Source: a virus. From it: a stretch of 29,240 bases of DNA. The DNA is taken from IMG/VR virus record IMGVR_UViG_3300042907_001652, positions 1 to 29,240 of that record. One strand, 5' to 3'. Both the position numbers and the translations under genes were made by a program. The notes under the pieces were generated by a model that was not told where the DNA came from, did not search any database, and saw nothing but the letters and a program-made list of their open reading frames with translations. Positions 4,683 through 11,453 of the stretch are shown here, in pieces (position 1 is the first letter of the stretch; each line of letters opens with the position of its first letter).

Positions 4683-4695
4683 AAAATTATTTATA
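4683..4695 (-). promoter_or_regulatory. T4-type late promoter, 5 nt before the ATG
   Basis: TATAAATA on the minus strand (4688-4695) followed by ATTTT and ATG. The 13 bases are identical to those upstream of the 6713-8578 gene. T4 late RNAs start about 6 nt past this box, so the message would have essentially no leader and no Shine-Dalgarno site. Confidence 0.75.
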
Positions 4696-5206
4696 ATATT
4701 GTCGTGTAATCTCTGTGAGGTCTGCCTTTTGATGAAATAAACCGATCTACATGCTCTGGTTCCATGAGTTCATGTGATATGCTCTTTGCGGTTGCATGTA
4801 CACTTCGTGGGTCAGCGATGTCGATTCGATATGTTGCATCTGGAATCTTGTTTGCATGACGACGAACTGTTTCGTGAACCTGACGAGTGTTTCCTTCAAA
4901 ATTTATGTCCTTGCCGTCAGCATAGCTACGAACCCATCCAGCATCAAAAAGAAATTTGAGTGGATGTCCTTCAATGGTATCAACACTGTCCTTTACATCT
5001 TTCAAATTTGCCTTTAAAATTTGGGGATCAATTCCAAAATTTTTATGATTTTTTATGAAGTAAGTTTGATGACTGAAATCATCTTCATCAAACGCCAATA
5101 CCTTTCCAGTCTCTGGATGATACCACGAAGATCCCTGTACCTCTGAGATATGAGGGTCTACGGGTTTGGCTTTGGCTTCTGTGAGGAATTCAATGAAGGA
5201 TAGCAT
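4691..5206 (-). CDS. Candidate capsid-targeted protein with FIEFLTEA leader
   Basis: This encodes 171 residues from the ATG at 5206, starting MLSFIEFLTEAKAKP. An upstream ATG at 5221 lies inside the late promoter and is not used here. The hydrophobic FxxFLxEA start is typical of many T4-like head and internal proteins and contains the gp21-type cleavage motif LTE|A. The body carries WYHPETGKVLAF, then FGIDPQIL, then DAGWVRSYADG, a pattern I associate with a widespread phage protein of unknown function. GATAAATA lies 5 nt upstream of the ATG. The gene ends 8 nt before the 4682 start, so the two probably share transcripts. Packaging is inference. Confidence 0.65.
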   Translation of the reverse strand: MLSFIEFLTEAKAKPVDPHISEVQGSSWYHPETGKVLAFDEDDFSHQTYFIKNHKNFGIDPQILKANLKDVKDSVDTIEGHPLKFLFDAGWVRSYADGKDINFEGNTRQVHETVRRHANKIPDATYRIDIADPRSVHATAKSISHELMEPEHVDRFISSKGRPHRDYTTIL

Positions 5207-5219
5207 AAGAATATTTATC
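5207..5219 (-). promoter_or_regulatory. Late promoter variant GATAAATA
   Basis: GATAAATA on the minus strand (5212-5219), TTCTT, ATG. It has the same 5-nt spacing as the 4682 and 8578 starts. It settles the start codon choice, because the upstream in-frame ATG overlaps the box. Confidence 0.65.
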
Positions 5220-5276
5220 AAAACCGAAAAAACGGAGGGGTGGCGGGTGACCTAAATAGTCTTTTAAGGAGATACT

Positions 5277-5435
5277 ATGCTAGATAAGATTAAGAATTTT
5301 GTGAAGTCTGTTTCGTCCACCACTTGGATCGTCGTTGCCGTGGGTGTATTGGCTGTGGTTATTTTGACCCTATCAAGCCAGAGCAAGGGCAAGGAGGCTG
5401 GTCCTGCAGCCGTAGAGACTCCTGCTACCAAGTGA
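5277..5435 (+). CDS. Single-pass membrane microprotein, 52 residues
   Basis: This small plus-strand gene lies between two minus-strand blocks. It starts MLDKIKNFVKSVSSTTW and then has one hydrophobic segment at residues about 18-33 (IVVAVGVLAVVILTL), followed by a Lys/Ala/Pro-rich tail ending ETPATK. An AAGGAG Shine-Dalgarno site sits 6 nt before the ATG, and CTAAATAG (5252-5259) upstream resembles a degenerate late promoter. A strong terminator follows at 5457-5490. It is probably an inner-membrane peptide. A lysis or virion accessory role is possible but unproven. Its codons are more GC-rich than those of the flanking genes. Confidence 0.65.
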   Translation: MLDKIKNFVKSVSSTTWIVVAVGVLAVVILTLSSQSKGKEAGPAAVETPATK

Positions 5436-5456
5436 GTCTATAAGTCACTGTAGAAC

Positions 5457-5492
5457 AAAAAGAGATCCAAGAAATTGGATCTCTTCTTATTT
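5457..5492. terminator. Bidirectional intrinsic terminator
   Basis: A 10-bp perfect stem, AGAGATCCAA (5461-5470) with TTGGATCTCT (5475-5484), has a GAAA tetraloop. It is flanked by AAAA on the left and TCTTATTTT on the right, so it can terminate the microprotein gene and transcripts from the opposite strand. Confidence 0.8.
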
Positions 5493-5577
5493 TAAATTTT
5501 ATTTAATTTTTATGCTCTTGGATTCAGCAATCTATTAGTTTGAGCATATTTTTTTTATATTGCATTTCAGCAAATGT

Positions 5578-6708
5578 TTAAGACCTTGTATTGTCGTATG
5601 GTGTCATGCCATATTTTCTGTATTGTTCTGGAGTTTGTGGAATTAGTCCCATGGGAACATCTTCTCTTTTTTCTTGTGGAATTCCATATCTTCTTCTTTG
5701 TTCTGGAGTTTGTGGAATGATACCGTATTTTTCTGATTCTGGTGTCATTCCATATCTTCTTCTTTGTTCTGGAGTTTGTGGAATGATACCGTATTTTTCT
5801 GATTCTGGTGGAAGTATATTAATACCATCATCATATGAAACAGATTCTGGATCCAGATCTGGACTATATGGAAGTTTAAATGGACTAGGCATTTTTTGCT
5901 TGGAATTAAATTTTCCAAATTGATTTACCATATCAACATGGTTTGAATCTAATTTTCCATTTTCCCTGAACTGGCGAAGACCTTCTTGATACATAGCATC
6001 ATTCATTGCCAATTTTTCTCTATCTGTTCTTACAGCCATGCTTTTTTGTGTTCTAAGACTTGTTGGATCTTCTTGCCAACTTCTGGCAAAACTACCAGCA
6101 GCAGCCGGTCCACCCATTGCATTATTTTTTCTAGAATCGATAGTGGCATTGATTGTATTGAGAGCACTTACCTTTGAAGCCCCCAAAGCAGCACCGCCTC
6201 TTCCTTGTCTAACTGCATCTTGGCTATTTGAATATTGTGCGGCTCGCATGTCTTCTAGTCTTTTGGTGTTCAAAGTTGGTGCAACTCTTGCCTGATCTTC
6301 TGCAGACAATGTGGACATAGCATTTATATCTGAATAACGTGTAGATCCACCTTGGCCTGCCACTCCAGTTACTGCTCCTGGAGCTGCACTTCTGGCAATT
6401 GATTGACTACTAAATCTTGCTCTGGCTGCAAGATTGGGTGCAGTTTTTGCAAGTTCATCATAATTTTCTCTAGATCTTGCACGATCTAAAGAATCTTTAG
6501 TTGCTTGGTTAGCAACATCCAAATAACTTTTACCAGTTGTTGGATTTACTTTATTTTGACGTGCAGCACGATCTGCATCCATTTTTGCAATAGTATCCAA
6601 TAAAGCTTTGCTATCATCTTTTGTTTTTTGAGATAACGCTTCGTGTAGACGAAGTTGGTTTGCAGCGTCTTGAAGATTGTTTGAAAATATTAGGTGGTCT
6701 TTGAACAT
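5578..6708 (-). CDS. Putative virion/cargo protein with C-terminal YGIIPQTPEQ repeats
   Basis: This encodes 376 residues, rich in Ala, Gln, Arg and Asp, and probably largely disordered. The last 80 residues contain a tandem 22-residue repeat with the core SEKYGIIPQTPEQRRRYGM: two near-identical copies and two degenerate ones (ending MGLIPQTPEQYRKYGM). The underlying DNA repeat is exact over 64 nt with a period of 66. It starts 4 nt after the stop of the 6713-8578 gene and has no clear Shine-Dalgarno site, so it is probably expressed by coupling from the same late promoter. Its N-terminus (MFKDHLIFSNNLQDAANQL) is helix-forming but lacks an early LxE motif. Function unknown. A cargo role is suggested only by location. 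Confidence 0.65.
   Translation of the reverse strand: MFKDHLIFSNNLQDAANQLRLHEALSQKTKDDSKALLDTIAKMDADRAARQNKVNPTTGKSYLDVANQATKDSLDRARSRENYDELAKTAPNLAARARFSSQSIARSAAPGAVTGVAGQGGSTRYSDINAMSTLSAEDQARVAPTLNTKRLEDMRAAQYSNSQDAVRQGRGGAALGASKVSALNTINATIDSRKNNAMGGPAAAGSFARSWQEDPTSLRTQKSMAVRTDREKLAMNDAMYQEGLRQFRENGKLDSNHVDMVNQFGKFNSKQKMPSPFKLPYSPDLDPESVSYDDGINILPPESEKYGIIPQTPEQRRRYGMTPESEKYGIIPQTPEQRRRYGIPQEKREDVPMGLIPQTPEQYRKYGMTPYDNTRS
5619..5810 (-). repeat. 66-nt tandem coding repeat
   Basis: Two copies at 5681-5744 and 5747-5810 are identical over 64 nt, with a degenerate partial copy near 5619-5660. They encode the 22-residue YGIIPQTPEQRRRYG repeats at the C-terminus of the 5578-6708 product. Exact DNA identity points to recent duplication or homogenisation. 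Confidence 0.85.
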
Positions 6709-6712
6709 TTTT

Positions 6713-8578
6713 TTATCTTTTGACTTTACTTTGATTATATTGCATTAACATCAAGTTACGTTGTTTTGGTGACATTGTATTAAATTTTTCTGCACCATAG
6801 AGACGCAAGAACAATTTATCTAAATTATTTTGATCCATGGTAGATTTATCTTTAGATAAAATAATTTCTTGATCTTTAGGAGGTACTGGTGTTGGGGTTG
6901 GAGTGGGTGCCTTGGAGTATCTTCTGCCCATTCTATTCGCGTACATCTGAGCAAGTTTTCTTGCATTTTCTAATTCTGCTGAAGAAGATTGTTTATCTGT
7001 ATCTTCATCATCAGGAAAATCTGCAAGATCCATGGGTTGATTCATTCCACCAGTGGATATAGTTTGTCCAGAAAGTTCAGCTTCCCGAGCCTTACGTTGT
7101 TGGGTATCTCTTTGTCCTTGTTTTTCTCTTTCGGCCATCATTTGATTTAACATTTTGGCTTGACGATTTAGTCTCGCAGTTTCTTCTGGGGTTTGTCCAC
7201 TGTTATCTTCTGAAAATCTAAAATTTTCAGGATTTGTTGTAAAACCCATTTTACCACTTTCTTTGTCAAAAGCAGTATCGGCTAAACGTCCTCCAAAAAA
7301 TTTATGAACTTCGTTATTGCTTATGGCAGAAGTCATCATTTCATGTTGTTCTTCTGTAGTAAGATTATTCCAAGCCTCTGATTCGGGAACAACATATGTT
7401 GTTCTTCTAGATTGGGCTCTTCCCATTTCAGGAATTTTAGTTTCTGTTGCATCTGGTTCTGGTGTATTTTGGTTCATACCAGTTAGTTTCATGATCGTAT
7501 CAGTAACTTCTTTTGAATTTAATGAAGTAGCTGGTGTTGGTTCGGGGTTATCAGACGCAGAAGGCTCATTTTTTGTTGAGTCTTTTTGTGGTCTTGTTAA
7601 AGACAGAAGTGCTTTATTTTTAAAAAACTTGGCTGCCAATGGATTTTTAAGTTGATTCCAAGCATCCAATACATTTGGGTTTCGCATATCTTCACTTCCA
7701 TATACTCCTTGAGTACCTTCACCTTCTAAATAGCGATTACCTCTAAAATCTGGGTTATCTGGTATAAAACCTCTCTCCCTTGCCTTTGCGACTCTTTCAG
7801 CAAATTGTGGGCTATCTTTAAAAGTAGAAAAATTACGAGTAGTGGCTGTTGGTTCTGCTGTTGGTTCTGCTGTTTGAGAAGGCTTAGCACCTTTTCTTCC
7901 GGGACCTACAGGCTGTGCTTCACCACTTCCCTGACGGGCTTTTTCAACTTCCAATTCTCTATCATATGCTGCCAAAGACTTAACTGGTTGCGCAGATGTT
8001 GTTGGAGCGGATGATGGAGTGGAAGAAGGAGCAGCTTCTTTTGCTTGATTTTGCAAGCCTACAGCATATTCCTGTGCTCGTTTGTAAGCATCAACTCCTC
8101 TTTGAGCAACTTGATTTGATGTCATGGAAGTATCCATTGGCTTTCCAGCATCACCACCCAATGTGTCAATGACTCCACGGCGCATTGCTTCAATCTTACG
8201 AGGATCTTCTCCAAGTTTTTGTGCATATCTTTCAACCCAGTCACCAGCAACGCGATCAGTTTTATAATCTGATGATTGTTTTATGGATGGATCTAATTCT
8301 ACCTTAGCACTTGCACCTTGTCTTCTGGCTAGTTCTGCCTGAGCATCTCTATATGCTTGATTTTGCTTATCATCTGGAATTGCTGGACCAAATGCATTTG
8401 ATCTCTTATTTTGTTTCATCTGATCACGAAGTTGTTCATCACTGAAAGTTTGCTGCCCTTGGCCAGTACCACTAAAGGTTGATGCAGGAGCATCTTCATT
8501 TAATAAATTTTGAAGAATGTTAATTTTGCTTTGATATTGTTCGCACAAATTTCTATAGTGGTTAGTTAGATAATTCAT
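6713..8578 (-). CDS. Candidate capsid-targeted large disordered protein
   Basis: This encodes 621 residues from the ATG at 8578, chosen because TATAAATA lies 5 nt upstream; the open frame continues to 8665 but that would remove the promoter. Its first ~30 residues (MNYLTNHYRNLCEQYQSKIN... LLNED) match the leader of the 4104-4682 product. The rest is rich in Gln, Glu, Asn, Pro, Thr and charged residues, with PTPTPVPP and repeated TAEPTAEPT stretches, which implies long disordered regions. LLNE|D resembles a gp21 cleavage site. No enzyme motif was seen. It is probably the first gene of a late unit with 5578-6708. Possible roles are an internal head protein, an ejection protein or a scaffold-like protein. 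Confidence 0.7.
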   Translation of the reverse strand: MNYLTNHYRNLCEQYQSKINILQNLLNEDAPASTFSGTGQGQQTFSDEQLRDQMKQNKRSNAFGPAIPDDKQNQAYRDAQAELARRQGASAKVELDPSIKQSSDYKTDRVAGDWVERYAQKLGEDPRKIEAMRRGVIDTLGGDAGKPMDTSMTSNQVAQRGVDAYKRAQEYAVGLQNQAKEAAPSSTPSSAPTTSAQPVKSLAAYDRELEVEKARQGSGEAQPVGPGRKGAKPSQTAEPTAEPTATTRNFSTFKDSPQFAERVAKARERGFIPDNPDFRGNRYLEGEGTQGVYGSEDMRNPNVLDAWNQLKNPLAAKFFKNKALLSLTRPQKDSTKNEPSASDNPEPTPATSLNSKEVTDTIMKLTGMNQNTPEPDATETKIPEMGRAQSRRTTYVVPESEAWNNLTTEEQHEMMTSAISNNEVHKFFGGRLADTAFDKESGKMGFTTNPENFRFSEDNSGQTPEETARLNRQAKMLNQMMAEREKQGQRDTQQRKAREAELSGQTISTGGMNQPMDLADFPDDEDTDKQSSSAELENARKLAQMYANRMGRRYSKAPTPTPTPVPPKDQEIILSKDKSTMDQNNLDKLFLRLYGAEKFNTMSPKQRNLMLMQYNQSKVKR

Positions 8579-8606
8579 AAAATTATTTATATACATAAAT
8601 ATCTTT
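8579..8606. promoter_or_regulatory. Bidirectional late promoter, 28-bp divergent gap
   Basis: The whole gap between two divergent genes is 28 bp. On the minus strand TATAAATA (8584-8591) is 5 nt from the ATG at 8578. On the plus strand CATAAATA (8594-8601) is 5 nt from the ATG at 8607. The two boxes are nearly back to back, and both messages would be leaderless. Confidence 0.75.
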
Positions 8607-9995
8607 ATGGACCATATCACTAAATTATACCAGAATCGTGCCAAAGTTTTACAAGAAGAAGTCAATCGTCTTGAAGGATTGTTAGAGGCTGTGGTCGATG
8701 CTCCTCCAATAAAAATGAGTCAGCGTACAAGAAATGAGGCTGCTTCAAACGCAAAAGCAGCTGCAGATGCGCAAGCAGCCGCAAAAGCAGCTGCAGATGC
8801 AGAAATTAAAAAAACTGAAGAAGCTAGAAAAGATATTGAAGAAAGACCAATTTTAGGTCGTATTGAATCGGGATTAAACTCAACTGGAGAGGCAATTAGT
8901 AATATAGGAAATGTTTTTGATAATCCATATGTACAGGCAGCAACAATCGGAACTCTAGGAAGTGTTGCTTATGGATTGGCAACTCCACGTATAATACCCG
9001 GTGCTCCAATGGATAAAACTGCTTCCAGTATATTTCATACACATAAATGGGATATGGGTGTAAATAAATATACTGGTCTTCCAGATACTTCTTATTCAAC
9101 AGTAGTACCAAAAGGAAAAAGATCTTGGAATATATTTACAAATCCATTAGGTTTTAGAGGAACATTAATGGATCGTATTGTGTCTAAAATAGGAAAACAA
9201 AAAGGTTTACAACAAGAAATAGCTAGCATAAAAGCCGTTGAAGAAGCTAAAGCAATTGCAGCCGCTAATGAACTTTCATTAGAAAGAACACAAAAAAAAT
9301 TAATTAGTCGTACTGCAAACAATATTCAACCCGGAGAAGTTGGGTTAAGTGGAGAGTTGTTGCGAGATCCAAATCTCAAAATTGGAGAAAGAGGATCCAT
9401 GAAAGATGCTGGTATAGATGTAGTACGCGAAAGAGTCAAAGCTGCAACTGCAACAGAAAGTGGTGTTGAGGGTGGTAGATTGACAGCTGGTGCAGAAAAA
9501 ATGTTAAGACAAAAAAATTCACCAGTATTAAGATCTATTGGAGCAATAACTCCAGAAGATGTAGAGATGGCAATGCAAGGCGCAAAAGATATTGCAATGA
9601 CTGGTAAAGAAGTTGCAGGTAAAGTTGGTAGAGCAGCAACTACACCTCTCCCCGGTTCTTCCAGTGCTGTTGTATCTGGGCTTTCTAAACTAGGTGCTGG
9701 AGTTGTAGGTGGATTGGCAGGAGAATATCTTGTTAAACCTGCAGCAGAAAAAGCAGGAGTATTTAAAGCCGTTGAATCTGGAACTAGATCAGCACTATCT
9801 GCTGCTCCTGATTGGGTAGCCAAAGTTGCAGATCCTGCTTTAGGTGCAGCTCAAGTTATACTAGATCCTCTTTCTTCGGCAGTGTCTGCTATGCAAAAAC
9901 CAATGGAACAAGGTGCTGAAAAAGAAGCAGAAGAATTAGTTAAAAGAGCAGGGTCACCTTCAAAAATTAGATTTACTGGAAAATCAAAAATTTAA
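8607..9995 (+). CDS. Candidate capsid-targeted Ala/Gly-rich protein
   Basis: This encodes 462 residues. The N-terminal helix MDHITKLYQNRAKVLQEEVN ... LLEA is related to the leaders of the 4104-4682 and 6713-8578 products and ends in a perfect gp21-type site, LLE|A. An Ala-rich coiled-coil-like stretch (AKAAADAQAAAKAAADAEIK) follows at about residues 48-75. Weakly hydrophobic Gly/Ala segments lie near residues 108-125 (VQAATIGTLGSVAYGLA) and 353-376 (GLSKLGAGVVGGLAGEYL), which might contact membrane. No enzymatic motif was found. It is read from a late promoter 5 nt upstream and is followed 4 nt later by the 10000-10185 gene. A role in DNA ejection or as an internal protein is plausible but inferred. 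Confidence 0.65.
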   Translation: MDHITKLYQNRAKVLQEEVNRLEGLLEAVVDAPPIKMSQRTRNEAASNAKAAADAQAAAKAAADAEIKKTEEARKDIEERPILGRIESGLNSTGEAISNIGNVFDNPYVQAATIGTLGSVAYGLATPRIIPGAPMDKTASSIFHTHKWDMGVNKYTGLPDTSYSTVVPKGKRSWNIFTNPLGFRGTLMDRIVSKIGKQKGLQQEIASIKAVEEAKAIAAANELSLERTQKKLISRTANNIQPGEVGLSGELLRDPNLKIGERGSMKDAGIDVVRERVKAATATESGVEGGRLTAGAEKMLRQKNSPVLRSIGAITPEDVEMAMQGAKDIAMTGKEVAGKVGRAATTPLPGSSSAVVSGLSKLGAGVVGGLAGEYLVKPAAEKAGVFKAVESGTRSALSAAPDWVAKVADPALGAAQVILDPLSSAVSAMQKPMEQGAEKEAEELVKRAGSPSKIRFTGKSKI

Positions 9996-9999
9996 TATT

Positions 10000-10185
10000 A
10001 TGAAAAGACTAGAAGATACAGTAAAAAAAGTATTGAACGAGAATGCCAACAAACCTTCTCCTCTTGCAGAGATCTATAAGAGATCTGCAGAGAGAGTAAA
10101 GTTTTTAGATCCTGCTGCACAGACTGCTGATACTATTGCAGCCAAGTATGGTAATATGTTCAAAAAGAAATCTAAGGATACTTAA
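10000..10185 (+). CDS. Small hypothetical protein with VLNEN leader motif, 61 residues
   Basis: It starts MKRLEDTVKKVLNENANKPS and is basic and helical throughout. The first 14 residues form an amphipathic helix ending LNE, like the leaders of neighbouring candidate cargo proteins, though the match is short. It begins 4 nt after the stop of 8607-9995 without a visible Shine-Dalgarno site, suggesting coupling. No family is recognised. Confidence 0.55.
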   Translation: MKRLEDTVKKVLNENANKPSPLAEIYKRSAERVKFLDPAAQTADTIAAKYGNMFKKKSKDT

Positions 10186-10305
10186 GGTTACTCTATAGTA
10201 ACTTTAAATATACTTCTGTAGTATTTTTTTATAATTTATCTATAGTAACTTTAAAGTTTCTGTAAGTATATCATGTACTTCAAGGCCGTCAAGTAACAAT
10301 AAATA
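10186..10305 (+). repeat. AT-rich gap with a 16-bp direct repeat
   Basis: CTATAGTAACTTTAAA occurs at 10193-10208 and again at 10240-10255. The first copy is part of a small hairpin, GGTTACT/AGTAACT, that may act as a weak terminator after the 10000-10185 gene. AATAAATA at 10298-10305 ends 9 nt before the next ATG and may be a degenerate late promoter. Confidence 0.45.
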
Positions 10306-10314
10306 CTTTTGGCG

Positions 10315-10560
10315 ATGATTAACAAAACCGAGAACAAAATTGGAACTTTCTTGACTCTGACTTACAACAGTAAGAACGAGGACAAAATGATTGCAGATTA
10401 CATTGGTGAAATTCAAAAATTAAAGAAGTATCCCTTCAGCAATGTGTTTATCAAAATTCCAATATATGTTCTTGAGAAGTTTTTGAATAAAACCAAAGAA
10501 TGTGATTTAATGTATAAAGAGCTTCAATTAAAAGATAAAATTGCAGTAATACATTACTAA
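10315..10560 (+). CDS. Hypothetical protein, 81 residues
   Basis: The ATG at 10315 is preferred over a TTG two codons upstream. The product starts MINKTENKIGTFLTLTYNSK and is Lys/Ile-rich, with mixed strand and helix character (NVFIKIPIYVLEKFL). It is not recognised. AATAAATA lies 9 nt upstream. Its stop overlaps the start of the next gene by one base (TAATG), so the two are translationally coupled. Confidence 0.55.
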   Translation: MINKTENKIGTFLTLTYNSKNEDKMIADYIGEIQKLKKYPFSNVFIKIPIYVLEKFLNKTKECDLMYKELQLKDKIAVIHY

Positions 10561-11231
10561 TGCCAATACAAAAACGAACAACTGGTGCTGATAATCAACT
10601 ATATTCAAATTATAGCATTGAGCCTTCACGTTTAAATCAAGTTGAGTATGATCAAGAAGATCAACAAAAAAACCTCATGGCTTCTATTCAAGAAGCAATG
10701 AAAAATGATTTGTTTGTTAGTAAATTTAATCTTGGTGAAAAACAAAAATACAATGGTTCTGATGAACAGCTTAAGACATATGAAAATCTTGAAGATTCAG
10801 ATCCTGCATATGCAAGGTACATTGTATCCCAATATGGCTCTTATCAGAATTTTTTGTTTGTAAATCAAATTCAAAAAAATTTTGATAGTGTGTTTGATCC
10901 AAGATATGATGTCAAAACAGATGTTACTGTTAACACAAAAGAAAAAACATATAAAAGTGACCACATATCACCAAATGAAATAATCATGGAAGGTCTTTCT
11001 GGAATTTGCACAATTGATTATTTGAAGAAAAATGGAAACAGTGATAGGTTTATCGGTACTTTGAACAAAAATATTATTGATTCTAACAAATCTTCTGAAA
11101 GAGTTCTATTTTTCAGTCCTTTACAAGGAAATAGAATTGTAATGTGGAATTTAGTTAAAAAAGATTGGTCATCATTTTTTGTTAGTGGTTTAATTCGATT
11201 TGTCCGTGATGACACAATTGGAATTGAATAA
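10560..11231 (+). CDS. Protein with C-terminal WYL_2-like domain
   Basis: This encodes 223 residues. The N-terminal half is polar and unrecognised. The C-terminal ~80 residues repeat the layout seen in the two GC-region WYL_2-like proteins: SGICTIDYLKKNGNSDRFIG, a gap, and IVMWNLVKKDWSSFFVSGL. That is the KxNG turn followed by a strand ending W-S-F. The assignment is therefore an Sm/SH3-barrel-like domain attached to a longer N-terminus. It overlaps the upstream stop by one base. Function unknown. Codon use is AT-rich, unlike the GC-region relatives, so similarity is at the fold or family level and is not a recent copy. Confidence 0.6.
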   Translation: MPIQKRTTGADNQLYSNYSIEPSRLNQVEYDQEDQQKNLMASIQEAMKNDLFVSKFNLGEKQKYNGSDEQLKTYENLEDSDPAYARYIVSQYGSYQNFLFVNQIQKNFDSVFDPRYDVKTDVTVNTKEKTYKSDHISPNEIIMEGLSGICTIDYLKKNGNSDRFIGTLNKNIIDSNKSSERVLFFSPLQGNRIVMWNLVKKDWSSFFVSGLIRFVRDDTIGIE

Positions 11232-11240
11232 ATAATATTG

Positions 11241-11414
11241 ATGTCGAATGATTCCAAAAGTTCTGATCATTTACATGCAATCCTTTTCCGAGAAGCGAAG
11301 ATTATTCTTTCAAAATACGAAGACTATCTTCGGGATAAAATTACATCTAAAGAATTAGCAAACAAAATGTTAAGTCTTCGTGATGCAGTAAAAAGAATAG
11401 AAGAATCAAAATAA
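11241..11414 (+). CDS. Small helical protein, 57 residues
   Basis: It starts MSNDSKSSDHLHAILFREAK and ends VKRIEESK. It is almost wholly charged amphipathic helix, compatible with a small helical bundle or coiled coil. There is no Shine-Dalgarno site; GAATAAATAA lies about 10 nt before the ATG and may be a degenerate late box. It lies between the WYL_2-like gene and the guaC promoter. No family is recognised. Confidence 0.5.
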   Translation: MSNDSKSSDHLHAILFREAKIILSKYEDYLRDKITSKELANKMLSLRDAVKRIEESK

Positions 11415-11417
11415 TTA

Positions 11418-11453
11418 TTGACCAGTAGTTTGTGTGTGCTATTATTGTTCGCC
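11418..11453 (+). promoter_or_regulatory. Sigma70-like promoter for guaC, near-leaderless
   Basis: TTGACC at 11418-11423, a 16-nt spacer, TATTAT at 11440-11445, then only 8 nt to the ATG at 11454. There is no Shine-Dalgarno site in those 8 nt, so the RNA would start at or within a base or two of the start codon. Confidence 0.7.

Noticed and set aside
5460-5490. Possible tRNA or small RNA in the hairpin after the microprotein gene
   Set aside because: It is a single stem-loop with a U-run and no cloverleaf. It is explained by an intrinsic terminator.
8579-8665. Longer N-terminus for the 6713-8578 protein reaching 8665
   Set aside because: It would pass through the TATAAATA box and overlap the divergent gene. 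The leader match to the 4104-4682 protein begins exactly at the ATG at 8578.
9326-9823. Minus-strand frame of 165 codons inside the 8607-9995 gene
   Set aside because: It is a shadow of an Ala-rich coding region, with no promoter, ribosome site or family resemblance.
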